DNA from: Vreelandella nigrificans
GTDB lineage: Bacteria; Pseudomonadota; Gammaproteobacteria; Pseudomonadales; Halomonadaceae
Direction: 5' to 3'
Assembly (NCBI RefSeq): GCF_002374315.1
Contig: NZ_NWUX01000013.1
Coordinates: 62,001 to 126,000 of the forward strand
DNA length: 64,000 nucleotides
Numbering within the stretch: the stretch's first letter is position 1; every line of letters starts with the position of its first letter. The notes below the pieces were generated by a model. It saw only the letters and a program-made list of their open reading frames with translations, was not told the origin of the DNA and did not search any database. Position numbers and translations under genes: made by a program. Of the stretch, positions 1 to 8,667 are shown piece by piece.

Positions 1-1
1 A

Positions 2-406
2 CGTTTTGCCAATCCGCAAATTAAAGACACCTTGGCAAGACTGTGCGCCGAAAGCTCGGATCGTATCCCCAAGTGGCTGTTGCCCGTAATTCGTCAACAG
101 CTAGCTCAAGGAGGGGAGATTGAGCGCAGTGCTGCTGTCGTGGCCAGTTGGGCGCGCTATGCCGAAGGTGTCGATGAGCAGGGGGAAGCCATTGAAATTG
201 TCGATCGCCTGCGTGACTCGCTGATAGCGATTGCCGCCAAGAATCGAGTTCGCCCTGCTGCGTTTATAGAGAATCGTGAGCTATTTGGCGATTTAGCCGA
301 CCAGCCACGCTTTTTAAATGCCTACCTCTCGGCATTGAGCTCTCTGCACGAACATGGCGCACGCGCTACCCTTGAAGCTCTGGTCTCGTCCAAAGGAACG
401 GTGTGA
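2..406 (+). CDS. Mannitol dehydrogenase family protein, C-terminal part (partial)
   Basis: The gene enters from the left edge; the reading frame is open from base 2 and ends in TGA at 404-406. About 134 residues are visible. They match the helical C-terminal domain of long-chain polyol dehydrogenases (mannitol 2-dehydrogenase/fructuronate reductase family), with the typical FANPQIKDT start and the RIPKWLLPVI segment. The family oxidises polyols such as mannitol, arabitol or sorbitol to the ketose with NAD+. The NAD-binding domain lies outside the window, so the substrate cannot be told. Its stop overlaps the start of the xylulokinase gene, so the two are surely one operon, consistent with a polyol pathway passing through a ketose that is then phosphorylated. 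Confidence 0.85.
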   Translation, partial: RFANPQIKDTLARLCAESSDRIPKWLLPVIRQQLAQGGEIERSAAVVASWARYAEGVDEQGEAIEIVDRLRDSLIAIAAKNRVRPAAFIENRELFGDLADQPRFLNAYLSALSSLHEHGARATLEALVSSKGTV

Positions 407-1896
407 TGTATATCGGGGTAGATTGCGGTACTCAGAGTACCAAAGTGGTCGTGGTTGACGTGGAGCGCGGTACTATTCTTGGCGACGCCAGCCACCCGCA
501 TCATTTGGATGAGGCTGAGAATGGTCGTCGGGAACAAGCGCCGGCCGAGTGGCTGGTAGCGCTAAAAAGTGCTTTCTCCCAAGCTATCGAGCGAGCGGGT
601 ATCAATGCGAAGCAGGTGCGTGGTATCGGCGTATCTGGCCAGCAACACGGTATGGTGGCGCTGGATGCACATGGTGACCCGGTCTACCCTGCCAAGTTGT
701 GGTGCGATACCGAAACCAGTGCACACAATAGTGACTTAGTGGCCCGCTTAGGCGGAGAGGCTGGCTGTTTAGAAAAATTGGGTCTTGTGCTGCAAACTGG
801 CTATACCGCTTCCAAAGTAGCTTGGCTTCGAGAGCGCCATCCTAATGCTTATCAGCGCATCGCGACGCTGCTGCTACCCCATGACTATCTCAATTTCTGG
901 CTGACTGGTGAGCGAGTCACCGAAGCGGGAGATGCCTCAGGTACGGGCTACTTCGATACGCGACAAAGATGCTGGCAGCGCGAGGTATTCGCTGAAATTG
1001 CCCCTGAATTAGACCCAGACAGGGTGCTACCTCGGCTACTGGAAGCTCATGAGCCGGCTGGTCTGGTGCGCCCAGTAGTCGCCCAGGAGCTTGGGCTAGG
1101 TGATGACGTGATGGTGTCATCCGGCGGCGGTGACAACATGATGGGGGCGATTGGTACTGGTAATATCATTCGTGGGCTTGTTACGTTGAGCTTGGGAACC
1201 TCCGGCACCGTATGTGCATACTCACCCAACCCCGTAGTGTGTGACAGTGCCATGGTGGCCAATTTTTGTGCTAGCCACGGGGGGTGGTTGCCGCTTATTT
1301 GCACCATGAACGTGACGTCGGCCACCAGTCGAGTCCGAGACCTGTTTGGGTTGGATTTGGCAGAGTTTGGTAAGCAAGTGGCGAAAGCACCAGTTGGTTC
1401 AGAAGGTGTAACAGTGCTGCCGTTTTTTAATGGCGAGCGTGTGCCGATGCTGCCCGAGGCCAAGGGTGATTTTCTTGGTTTGTCCAGCCTTAATATGACC
1501 CAGGCAAACCTTTGCCGTGGAGTGATGGAAGGCGCCACCTTTGGCCTGCGTTACGGCCTGGAGTTATTAGGTGATTTAACCGCGGGGGCAAGTCAAATTC
1601 GGCTGATTGGTGGCGGGGCAAAAAGTTCAGTGTGGCGGCAAATGGTGGCGGATATTACCAATACTCAGGTTATTTGCCCAACCGTTACCGATGCCGCTGC
1701 CTTAGGTGCTGCAATTCAGGCAGCTTGGTGTGATTTGAACACGCAAGGTGTCACGCTTGAGTTACTTTGTTCCCGCTTGGTACATTTGGATACAGGATCC
1801 CTAACTGACCCTGATTCTGAGCATGTTGATGCCTATCAGGTGGTTTATCAGCGCTATCGCGAGGCTCTAGCTCAGCGTCATAGTATGCAGCCATAG
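406..1896 (+). CDS. xylB: Xylulokinase (FGGY carbohydrate kinase)
   Basis: ATP-dependent kinase of D-xylulose, feeding the pentose phosphate pathway. The product is 496 residues, normal for XylB. Visible marks are the N-terminal phosphate-binding motif DCGTQSTK (residues 6-13), the sugar-binding GQQHGMV (about 79-84), the GGGDN motif whose Asp (about 243) corresponds to the catalytic base, and the C-terminal GGGAKSSVWRQM adenosine motif. I take ATG 406 rather than GTG 403, because AAAGGA at 392-397 then lies 8 nt upstream. The start overlaps the stop of the polyol dehydrogenase by one base, so translation is coupled. In this context the substrate may come from arabitol or a related polyol; ribulokinase is less likely given the XylB-type motifs. 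Confidence 0.9.
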   Translation: MYIGVDCGTQSTKVVVVDVERGTILGDASHPHHLDEAENGRREQAPAEWLVALKSAFSQAIERAGINAKQVRGIGVSGQQHGMVALDAHGDPVYPAKLWCDTETSAHNSDLVARLGGEAGCLEKLGLVLQTGYTASKVAWLRERHPNAYQRIATLLLPHDYLNFWLTGERVTEAGDASGTGYFDTRQRCWQREVFAEIAPELDPDRVLPRLLEAHEPAGLVRPVVAQELGLGDDVMVSSGGGDNMMGAIGTGNIIRGLVTLSLGTSGTVCAYSPNPVVCDSAMVANFCASHGGWLPLICTMNVTSATSRVRDLFGLDLAEFGKQVAKAPVGSEGVTVLPFFNGERVPMLPEAKGDFLGLSSLNMTQANLCRGVMEGATFGLRYGLELLGDLTAGASQIRLIGGGAKSSVWRQMVADITNTQVICPTVTDAAALGAAIQAAWCDLNTQGVTLELLCSRLVHLDTGSLTDPDSEHVDAYQVVYQRYREALAQRHSMQP

Positions 1897-2029
1897 TCAG
1901 TATTCAATCATAGTCAGTACTCAATCATAGTCAGTACTCAATCATAGTCAGTACTCAATCATAGGCAGTACTCAATCATAGAAAGTGCGTAGTCCTAGAC
2001 AGTACTTAGTCCTAGACAGTATTCAGTAA
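1894..2029 (+). repeat. 17-bp tandem repeat, eight copies
   Basis: Eight head-to-tail units of 17 bp. The first begins exactly on the TAG stop codon of xylB. Units 2-4 are identical (TAGTCAGTACTCAATCA); units 1 and 5 differ by one base; units 6-8 are more diverged but keep the TAG-AGT skeleton. Pure tandem structure without spacers excludes CRISPR. The pattern of identical central and decayed outer copies fits expansion by replication slippage. Confidence 0.95.
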
Positions 2030-2304
2030 TAGGGAGCATCAGCATGTGGTGGGCACACATCTTGGCCCAGCTCCTCATTAACGAATGGCTCTGCGCTTCT
2101 CGGCCCCACCGCATCACCACTCATTCAATTATCACCACTAGCTCGATATTGCTCTTGCCTTGCTGAGGCTAGTCGGTGCTGTGGGCTAAGGTGAGAAGCT
2201 AGTGAGAGAAATGAAAAAAGTGCCTGCTCACTATGCTTTGGGCTAAAGTAAGGAAGTGTTGACTTGACAAGTGGGCTGTCCACATAAATTAACGAAGTTC
2301 AAGT
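2030..2304. other. Intergenic region without recognised gene
   Basis: Between the tandem repeat and the efflux promoter no reading frame with coding character is seen. A TTGACA hexamer at 2264-2269 has only a poor -10 partner (TAAATT, 15-bp gap), so I do not call a promoter from it. No clear terminator for the xylB operon is visible here, other than the repeat itself. Confidence 0.5.
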
Positions 2305-2334
2305 CTGGCATACATACATGAATGTAACTATAAT
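2305..2334 (+). promoter_or_regulatory. Efflux operon promoter with TtgR/AcrR-like operator in the spacer
   Basis: CTGGCA (2305-2310) and a perfect TATAAT (2329-2334) are 18 bp apart. Inside the spacer lies CATACATACATGAATGTAA (2309-2327), an imperfect inverted repeat. From memory of the families, the E. coli AcrR and Pseudomonas TtgR operators share the ACA(T/A)ACA...ATGAATGTA core, so the match is close. A repressor bound here would cover the RNA polymerase site. The likely repressor is the TetR protein encoded at 10372-10983. Confidence 0.65.
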
Positions 2335-2395
2335 GCCTTCCTTCTGAATGGCATACCTGTTGCGCCATCCTGCGCTGATACCTAGAGGCAATTCC

Positions 2396-3865
2396 ATGCG
2401 ACTGGCACATTGGGCAGTCAATGCCCCTTTTCGTCCCCTGCTGTTAGCAGTGCTTACATCTTCTTTCATACTGCCTGCTCAGGCGGCAGACTTAGTTACT
2501 ATCACGCGAGATGCGCTGAGCAATAACGCTGCGTTAGCCTCGGCGCGTGCTGAGTTTTCCGGTGTTGAGGCTGCTCGAGATGTAGTTCGCGGAGGACTGC
2601 TGCCGCAGGTTAATGCCTCGGGTAATGTTGTTCACAACCGCCAGTATGAAAGCCAAGCTGCTGCTAGGGGAGGCGCTACTGTTCCAGGGTCAGAAGCGCC
2701 GGTTGGCGGGATCAGTGATGACAGCTTCAATACAGCATCATTGTCACTGGAAGCCACACAAGCGCTGTTTAATGCAGTTACTCGTCAGGAAGTGAACCAG
2801 TCTGAACGCCAAATCGATCAGCAGCTGTATTTATTGGCGGCCACCGAGCAACAATTGTTGATTGATGTGGTTGGCGCCTACTTTGATATTCTTCGTGCTC
2901 ACGAGATTTTAGATGCTCGTTTTGCTCAAGAGCGTGCGATTGGCCGCCAGTTGGAGCAAGCCCGCGAGCAGTTTGAAGTAGGGTTAATTGCGATTACTGA
3001 AGTGGAAGAAGCGCGGGCAAGTTTTGACCAGTCCCGGGCTGATCGCATTGCTGCTGAAAGTAATCTACAGGTGGCATTTGAGCTACTTGAACAGCTCACC
3101 GGTCGTCGTTACGCCACTATTGATGCTTTAGGGGATATGCCGGTTGCTCTGCCTTCACCGAGTAGCCGCGATTACTGGGTAGAACAGGCAATTGAGCGCA
3201 ACCCTCAGGTGCTGGCGCAGCGTGCAGGTATTGAACTCTCCAGGGCTGGTGTTGAGGTTGCCCGGGCAGGGCGCCTTCCCAGTGTCCAGGCGTTTGCCAA
3301 TTATCGGTATGCGGATAGCGACAGCAGTGTGGTAAGTGGTCACGACTCCTCAAGCCAAGTGGGCGTAACGGCTAATCTCCCCATTTATACCGGCGGCAGC
3401 ACGAGTGCGAGTATACGCCAAGGTACCTTCCAGCTTGAGCGTAGCCAGTATGATTTTGAGTCGCAGCGCCGTACTACAATTCAGCAGGTTCGGTCACTGT
3501 ATACCCAGGTGAGCAATAACGTCGAAACTGTTGAAGCACGGCAGCAGGCGATTGTTTCTAATCGTAGTGCACTAGAGGCTACCCGCGCAGGCTATGAAGT
3601 TGGCACACGAAACATCGTAGATGTACTGAATGCAGAACAAAACCTCTATAACGCTATCGCCAATTTTGCTGAGGCTCGCTACGACTATGTGGTGAACTTA
3701 CTGGCACTGCGCCAACAGTCAGGCCTATTAGATGTTGCTGCTATTGAAGAGGTGAATGCGTGGTTAACCGGTGATCAGGTGAGTTTTACGCTTCCTGACA
3801 GCGGTGATGTGGATGCCTATCAGAGGGCAATGGATATCGGTGCCCCGCCTACTCCGGACGCTTAG
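2396..3865 (+). CDS. TolC-family outer membrane efflux channel
   Basis: Outer-membrane component of a tripartite pump, forming the exit duct. The product is 489 residues with a signal peptide (residues 1-30, cleavage after AQA) and the duplicated coiled-coil layout of TolC, with two OEP repeats at about 40-245 and 265-465. I choose ATG 2396 rather than the in-frame ATG at 2348, because AGAGG (2384-2388) precedes it correctly and the upstream start would leave almost no leader after the -10 at 2334. The protein resembles TolC more than OprM: there is no lipobox. The adaptor and pump genes follow after 142 bp. The channel gene leading the cluster is less usual than the adaptor-pump-channel order of mexAB-oprM or ttgABC. 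Confidence 0.9.
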   Translation: MRLAHWAVNAPFRPLLLAVLTSSFILPAQAADLVTITRDALSNNAALASARAEFSGVEAARDVVRGGLLPQVNASGNVVHNRQYESQAAARGGATVPGSEAPVGGISDDSFNTASLSLEATQALFNAVTRQEVNQSERQIDQQLYLLAATEQQLLIDVVGAYFDILRAHEILDARFAQERAIGRQLEQAREQFEVGLIAITEVEEARASFDQSRADRIAAESNLQVAFELLEQLTGRRYATIDALGDMPVALPSPSSRDYWVEQAIERNPQVLAQRAGIELSRAGVEVARAGRLPSVQAFANYRYADSDSSVVSGHDSSSQVGVTANLPIYTGGSTSASIRQGTFQLERSQYDFESQRRTTIQQVRSLYTQVSNNVETVEARQQAIVSNRSALEATRAGYEVGTRNIVDVLNAEQNLYNAIANFAEARYDYVVNLLALRQQSGLLDVAAIEEVNAWLTGDQVSFTLPDSGDVDAYQRAMDIGAPPTPDA

Positions 3866-3886
3866 CTTTTTATAGTGCCAGCGATT

Positions 3887-3909
3887 CTCTAGGGCTACAG
3901 GTCCTAGAG
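3887..3909 (+). other. Intercistronic hairpin between channel and adaptor genes
   Basis: CTCTAGG (3887-3893) pairs with CCTAGAG (3903-3909) around a 9-nt loop, with no T-tract after it. It could be an mRNA processing or stabilising hairpin rather than a terminator. A second short palindromic pair, AGCGCT twice (about 3940-3961), follows. Function is inferred only. Confidence 0.35.
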
Positions 3910-4007
3910 GACTGCGCTTAACGCCAAAATACCTACTTAGCGCTAGGCTAAATGAGCGCTGTGTTGCTATCCGTCAATGTTCAAAAAGATGCATGGGAAT
4001 TCGACGT

Positions 4008-5285
4008 ATGAAGAAAATGATTCACTCGACTAGAGCGAGTCTAGTGACGCTGATAGCTGCACTGGCACTTGCCGCCTGCGGGCAAGATCAGACTCAAGGA
4101 GCCCCGGCACAGCAACAGGAGGCACCGCCTCATGCTGTAGAAGTCGCAGAGGTGGTCCGCCAGGATATACCGCTGAATAAGTCTTACCCGTCACTATTGC
4201 GTAGCGATAGTGAGGTAACGCTGGTGGCGCGGGTGAGCGGCTTCCTAGAGGAGAGACACTTTGAAGCTGGCCAGTTAGTGGAGCAGGGTGACCGGCTTTA
4301 CACTATTGAGCCTGATCTCTATCAGGCTACCGTTAATCAGCGTGAGGCCGATCTGCAAAGCGCACGCGCAGAGCAAGCCCGTGCCCAGCGTGATGCGCAG
4401 CGTTTTGAACAGTTGTTGAGCCAAAACTCAGTTAGCCGCCAGCAGTATGACCAAGCCCTGGCGGAGCAGCGCGTTGCCCAGGCGAGTGTTGCCCAGGCGG
4501 AAGCCGCTCTCACCAGTGCTAACCTCGATTTGGGCTATGCCAATGTTACAGCTCCAGTATCAGGGATGATCAGCTTAAGCCAAATTAATGTTGGTAACTT
4601 GGTGAGCCCTGGGTCGGAGCTTGCCACTATTACGCCATTAGATCCCCTTGAAGTGCGCTTTCAACTGCCCCAACGGGATGCATTTGAGCTTCGTCGCCAG
4701 CTTGGTGAGGGGGGCAATGCTTCTGATATTTCCGCTAATCTTACCATCCCAGGATTAAGTGGAAGTAGCGGCTCGGAGCTTGTAGGGCAATTAAACTTCC
4801 TCGGTTCACGAGTGGATGCTGGCACCAGTACCGTTCAGGCGTCTGCCAGCTTTGCTAACCCTGATGGTGCTGTTTTACCTGGTCAGTTTGTACGTGTACG
4901 TCTTGAGGGTCTGAAGCGTTTTAACGTCATTGCTGTGCCAGAAATTGCTGTCACTCAGGGGCTTATGGGGCCACGTGTATTTGTACTGGACGAAGAGAGC
5001 AAAGCTCGTGAGCGTACTGTTCAGTTAGGTGATGTAGCAGGTCCGTGGCAAATCATTGTCGATGGTCTTGAAGAGGGTGAGCGTGTGGTTGTGGGTGACC
5101 CAGCAGGTGTCGAACCTGGTCGGATTATTGAGCCCAAGCGCTTTGACGGCAATGCAGAGCAACTGGTGGAAAGCGTTGAGCAAGCCGAAACCCAGGAGCA
5201 GCAAGCGCAGGCCGAGGCTGCCGCTGCGATGACCGAAGATGCTGGCGATATGTCAGCAGATGAAGGGGAAGAGGGCGCGCAATAA
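4008..5285 (+). CDS. RND efflux periplasmic adaptor lipoprotein (AcrA/TtgA/MexA type)
   Basis: Membrane-fusion protein linking the inner-membrane pump to the outer channel. From ATG 4008 the product is 425 residues. It has a lipoprotein signal with lipobox LAAC (Cys24), a split lipoyl/barrel-sandwich domain (about 60-100 and 165-205), a coiled-coil hairpin between them rich in Gln, Ala and Arg, then beta-barrel and membrane-proximal domains. The tail (about 375-425) is unusually acidic and Gln/Ala-rich and probably disordered. ATG 3993 is an alternative that would add five residues before the signal; 4008 is preceded by GGGAA at a better distance. The TAATG junction couples it to the pump gene. 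Confidence 0.9.
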   Translation: MKKMIHSTRASLVTLIAALALAACGQDQTQGAPAQQQEAPPHAVEVAEVVRQDIPLNKSYPSLLRSDSEVTLVARVSGFLEERHFEAGQLVEQGDRLYTIEPDLYQATVNQREADLQSARAEQARAQRDAQRFEQLLSQNSVSRQQYDQALAEQRVAQASVAQAEAALTSANLDLGYANVTAPVSGMISLSQINVGNLVSPGSELATITPLDPLEVRFQLPQRDAFELRRQLGEGGNASDISANLTIPGLSGSSGSELVGQLNFLGSRVDAGTSTVQASASFANPDGAVLPGQFVRVRLEGLKRFNVIAVPEIAVTQGLMGPRVFVLDEESKARERTVQLGDVAGPWQIIVDGLEEGERVVVGDPAGVEPGRIIEPKRFDGNAEQLVESVEQAETQEQQAQAEAAAAMTEDAGDMSADEGEEGAQ

Positions 5286-8200
5286 TGAATTTTTCCAACT
5301 TCTTTATCAGTCGTCCGATTTTCGCCACAGTATTGGCGATTATTCTGACACTGGTAGGCACTATGGCGATGCGGATACTGCCCATTGAGCAGTATCCCAG
5401 CGTTGTGCCTCCCACGGTCTCAGTGCAAGCTCAGTTCCCAGGGGCTGATGCTGAAACCGTGGCACAAACGGTAGCAGCACCTCTGGCTGAGGCGATTAAC
5501 GGTGTTGAGGACATGCTGTATATGACCTCAAACAGTGCCGATAATGGCATTATGAGCTTGAGCGTAGCGTTTAATATCGGTACTGACGGCGATATTAATA
5601 CCATCAATGTGAACAATCGGGTTCAAGGCGCACTTTCACGACTGCCTGAAGCGGTGCAAGCTCAAGGGGTAAGAGTTGAATTGCGCTCTGACTCCATTCT
5701 GATGCTAGTTGCGTTGACGTCGCCAAGCGGTGACTACAACAACGTTTACATGCAGAACTATGCCACTCTTAATATTCTTGATGAGCTACGCCAAGTGCCA
5801 GGCGTTGGTAATGCTGAGGTATTAGGTGGTGGTGAGTTCGCCATGCGCATCTGGATGGACCCTGACAAACTGGCTCAGTACGATCTAACGCCTAGTGAGG
5901 TAGCCAGTGCTATCCGCGCACAAAATACAGAAATTCCAGCAGGGAATTTAGCCGCTACACCGCAAAGCGACCCACGCGCTTATACCTACACTATTACTGC
6001 TGGTGGGCGCTTATCTGATACTGCTGACTTCCGTAATATCTACCTGCGTACCAATCCAGATGGCTCCTCACTGCGCTTGGAGGATGTTGCGCGCATTGAA
6101 CTAGGCGCCTCGTTCTACGGCATTGATGCTCGGTTAAACGGCGCTACGATGACGCCGATTATTATCAACCAGCAGCCGGGAGCTAACGCTCTTGCAACGG
6201 CAGAGGCAGTGCGTTCTACGATGGAAGAATTGGCGGTGCGCTTTCCGCCAGGGCTTGAGTATGTGACACCCTACGATACAACGCTGTTTATCGATGCTTC
6301 GGTGGAAACGGTACTCAAGACCTTTATCGAAGCCTTCTTAATCGTTATCGTTATTCTGTTTATTTTCCTGCAAAACTGGCGTTTTACAGTGATTGCCATG
6401 TCGGTGGTGCCAGTGTCGGTCATCGGTACGTTTGCAGGCTTCTACCTTTTTGACTTCTCGATCAACTTGCTAACGCTGTTTGCCCTCGTGTTGTCGATCG
6501 GGATAGTGGTAGACGATGCTATCCTGGTGGTTGAAAACGTTGAGCGTGTACTTAGTGAAGACGAGGATATTAGTGTCCGTGATGCTACTATTCGCGCTAT
6601 GAAAGAGGTGGGCGGCCCTGTTATTGCCACATCGCTCATTATGGCGGCAGTGTTCGTGCCAGTAGCTTTCATGGGGGGCTTTACGGGGCAAATTTATCAG
6701 CAGTTTGCGATTACGGTGGCAATCTCAGTAGCGCTCTCTGCGTTAATGGCACTGACGTTTACACCAGCGCTTTCAGCAATTTTCATTAAGCACAATCTGC
6801 ATAAGACCAAGCAGTCTGCGTTTAAGCGCGCAATCACCACGCCGCTACGTCTGTTTGATCGTTTTTTTGCAGGATTCACCGCGGTATATATGTGGTTTGT
6901 GAAAAAGTTGGTGCGGTTTTGGGTCTTGGCGCTCGCTCTTACTGTCGCAACGGGTATCGGTTCCTACTGGCTGTATGCCAATACTCCATCAACGCTAGTA
7001 CCTGAAACCGACCAGGGTATTGTGCTAGTGAGCGTATCTCTGCCAGATGCTGCGTCGCTTGACCGTACCCAAGACTACATGGCTGACCTGAGCGCTGCTA
7101 TTGAAGATATCCCAGGGGTTCAGTACTCATCGGCAGTGGCAGGCTATGACATTTTGTCGAGTGCGGTGAATACAGCGCGTGGCATTATATTTGTGAATAT
7201 GCACCCATGGGCTGAGCGCGATCTCACTGCCAACGAATTGGTGGGGCATATTATGGAGTTGGGCGCGAGTATTGATGGTGGCTCTGCCATGGCGTTTAAC
7301 GTACCGCCAATAATGGGACTGTCGACAACCGGTGGTTTTACCGGCTATCTACAATCCTTTGATGGTGCTTCGCCGCGAGAACTTTATGAAGCCTCGCTGC
7401 AAATTATGGGGGCCGCTAATCAGCATCCGGCATTGAACCAAGTATTCACAACCTTCAATGTCAACGTGCCTTCTTTCCGCGCTGAAATTGATCAGCAGAA
7501 AGCACTTAGCTATGGCGTAGCGCTGGAAAACATATCATCAGCACTCTCCAATACTTTTGGTAATGGCTTCGTTAACTTCTTTAGCTACCAAAACCGTAAC
7601 TTCCAGGTTTATTTGCAGAACGAGGATGAATTCCGCAAGACGCCTGAAGACATTAATAATGTATATGTGCGGGGAGGTAATGGTGAACGCATACCGCTCT
7701 CTGAATTCGTTACCCTTGAGCGGCAAGTGGGTCCTTCTGTAGTTTCGCGATTTGGGGTTTACGCGGGAGCGCAATTCCAAGGTGGCGCTGCACCAGGATA
7801 TAGCTCTGCACAGGCTATTGAAGCGATGGATGAAGTGGTTTTGGAGACCCTTGGCCCTAACTGGGGGATGGGGTGGACAGGTACGGCTTATCAAGAAGCA
7901 AACCTAGGCAATACCGCGATGTTGGCGATTGTCTTCGGTATTATGATGGTCTTCTTGATTCTAGCGGCTCAATATGAAAGCTGGTCGCTGCCTTTAGCGG
8001 TACTCACCGCTACACCTTTTGCCTTCTTGGGTGGCATCGGGGGGATTGCACTGCGGGGACTTGATACCAGTGTTTACGTCCAGATTGGTATGCTGGTGGT
8101 TGTTGGTTTGGCTGCCAAGAATGCTATCTTGATTGTTGAGTTCGCCGAGTTGCAGCGAAAGGAACTGGGGAAATCTATTCGTGAGGCTGCCATCACTGCG

Positions 8201-8470
8201 GCTGAACTGCGCTTTCGTCCGATCGTTATGACATCCTTGGCCTTTATCTTTGGTACCTTACCCTTGGCGTTGGCCACCGGTGCCAGCGATGTCAGTAGCC
8301 ATCATATCGGTACGACCGTTGCGATGGGGATGGCTTCGGTGGCGATACTGGGTAGCCTTTTCATCCCGAGCTTCTATGCCATGATCGCCTCAGTGTCTGA
8401 CTGGCTCTATCGTAAGCGGCACCCTGACCATCAGGCCGAACCGCCTGCGCTAGAGCACGACGCGCAGTAA
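5285..8470 (+). CDS. RND multidrug efflux pump, inner-membrane HAE1 permease (AcrB-like)
   Basis: Proton-driven trimeric exporter of hydrophobic and amphiphilic compounds. At 1061 residues it has normal HAE1 length, with twelve membrane helices and two large periplasmic loops. The proton relay is intact: paired aspartates D410-D411 in TM4 (GIVVDDAILVVE) and K945 in TM10 (GLAAKNAIL). The porter-domain segment NRVQGALSRLPEAVQ is typical of the family. The start overlaps the adaptor stop by one base. A strong terminator follows at 8489. Family and role are certain; substrates are not. Confidence 0.95.
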   Translation: MNFSNFFISRPIFATVLAIILTLVGTMAMRILPIEQYPSVVPPTVSVQAQFPGADAETVAQTVAAPLAEAINGVEDMLYMTSNSADNGIMSLSVAFNIGTDGDINTINVNNRVQGALSRLPEAVQAQGVRVELRSDSILMLVALTSPSGDYNNVYMQNYATLNILDELRQVPGVGNAEVLGGGEFAMRIWMDPDKLAQYDLTPSEVASAIRAQNTEIPAGNLAATPQSDPRAYTYTITAGGRLSDTADFRNIYLRTNPDGSSLRLEDVARIELGASFYGIDARLNGATMTPIIINQQPGANALATAEAVRSTMEELAVRFPPGLEYVTPYDTTLFIDASVETVLKTFIEAFLIVIVILFIFLQNWRFTVIAMSVVPVSVIGTFAGFYLFDFSINLLTLFALVLSIGIVVDDAILVVENVERVLSEDEDISVRDATIRAMKEVGGPVIATSLIMAAVFVPVAFMGGFTGQIYQQFAITVAISVALSALMALTFTPALSAIFIKHNLHKTKQSAFKRAITTPLRLFDRFFAGFTAVYMWFVKKLVRFWVLALALTVATGIGSYWLYANTPSTLVPETDQGIVLVSVSLPDAASLDRTQDYMADLSAAIEDIPGVQYSSAVAGYDILSSAVNTARGIIFVNMHPWAERDLTANELVGHIMELGASIDGGSAMAFNVPPIMGLSTTGGFTGYLQSFDGASPRELYEASLQIMGAANQHPALNQVFTTFNVNVPSFRAEIDQQKALSYGVALENISSALSNTFGNGFVNFFSYQNRNFQVYLQNEDEFRKTPEDINNVYVRGGNGERIPLSEFVTLERQVGPSVVSRFGVYAGAQFQGGAAPGYSSAQAIEAMDEVVLETLGPNWGMGWTGTAYQEANLGNTAMLAIVFGIMMVFLILAAQYESWSLPLAVLTATPFAFLGGIGGIALRGLDTSVYVQIGMLVVVGLAAKNAILIVEFAELQRKELGKSIREAAITAAELRFRPIVMTSLAFIFGTLPLALATGASDVSSHHIGTTVAMGMASVAILGSLFIPSFYAMIASVSDWLYRKRHPDHQAEPPALEHDAQ

Positions 8471-8488
8471 CCATAAGTAGGCTATAAG

Positions 8489-8519
8489 CGGGCACCATGA
8501 GCGTGGTGCCCGTTTTTTT
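8489..8519 (+). terminator. Rho-independent terminator of the efflux operon
   Basis: CGGGCACCA (8489-8497) pairs perfectly with TGGTGCCCG (8504-8512) around a 6-nt loop and is followed by seven T residues. It lies 18 bp after the pump gene stop. Confidence 0.93.
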
Positions 8520-8567
8520 ATGCCCGCATGATATAGGGCAAGGCAGCATGCCACACAGAAGCGTAAT

Positions 8568-8597
8568 GTGGTCTACGCTAAAAGAGACCACTGTTTT
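8568..8597 (+). terminator. Hairpin with short T-run upstream of the membrane protein gene
   Basis: GTGGTCT (8568-8574) pairs with AGACCAC (8585-8591) around a 10-nt loop, followed by TGTTTT. It may be a back-up terminator or a leader hairpin of the next gene. The T-run is short and interrupted. Confidence 0.35.
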
Positions 8598-8667
8598 CAG
8601 CTTGCACTAATAAAGATAAACCCAAGTGAAAACATCACCAGGCTCATTGTCTGGAGGAGGACATGCC

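Noticed and set aside
1047..1538. 163-codon antisense frame in xylB
   Set aside because: No ribosome site and no protein-like features; xylB is intact here.
1894..2029. CRISPR array
   Set aside because: The units are 17 bp and contiguous, with no variable spacers and no cas genes.
2264..2290. TTGACA-based promoter for the efflux channel gene
   Set aside because: The spacing to any -10-like hexamer is poor, and a better promoter containing the operator lies at 2305-2334.
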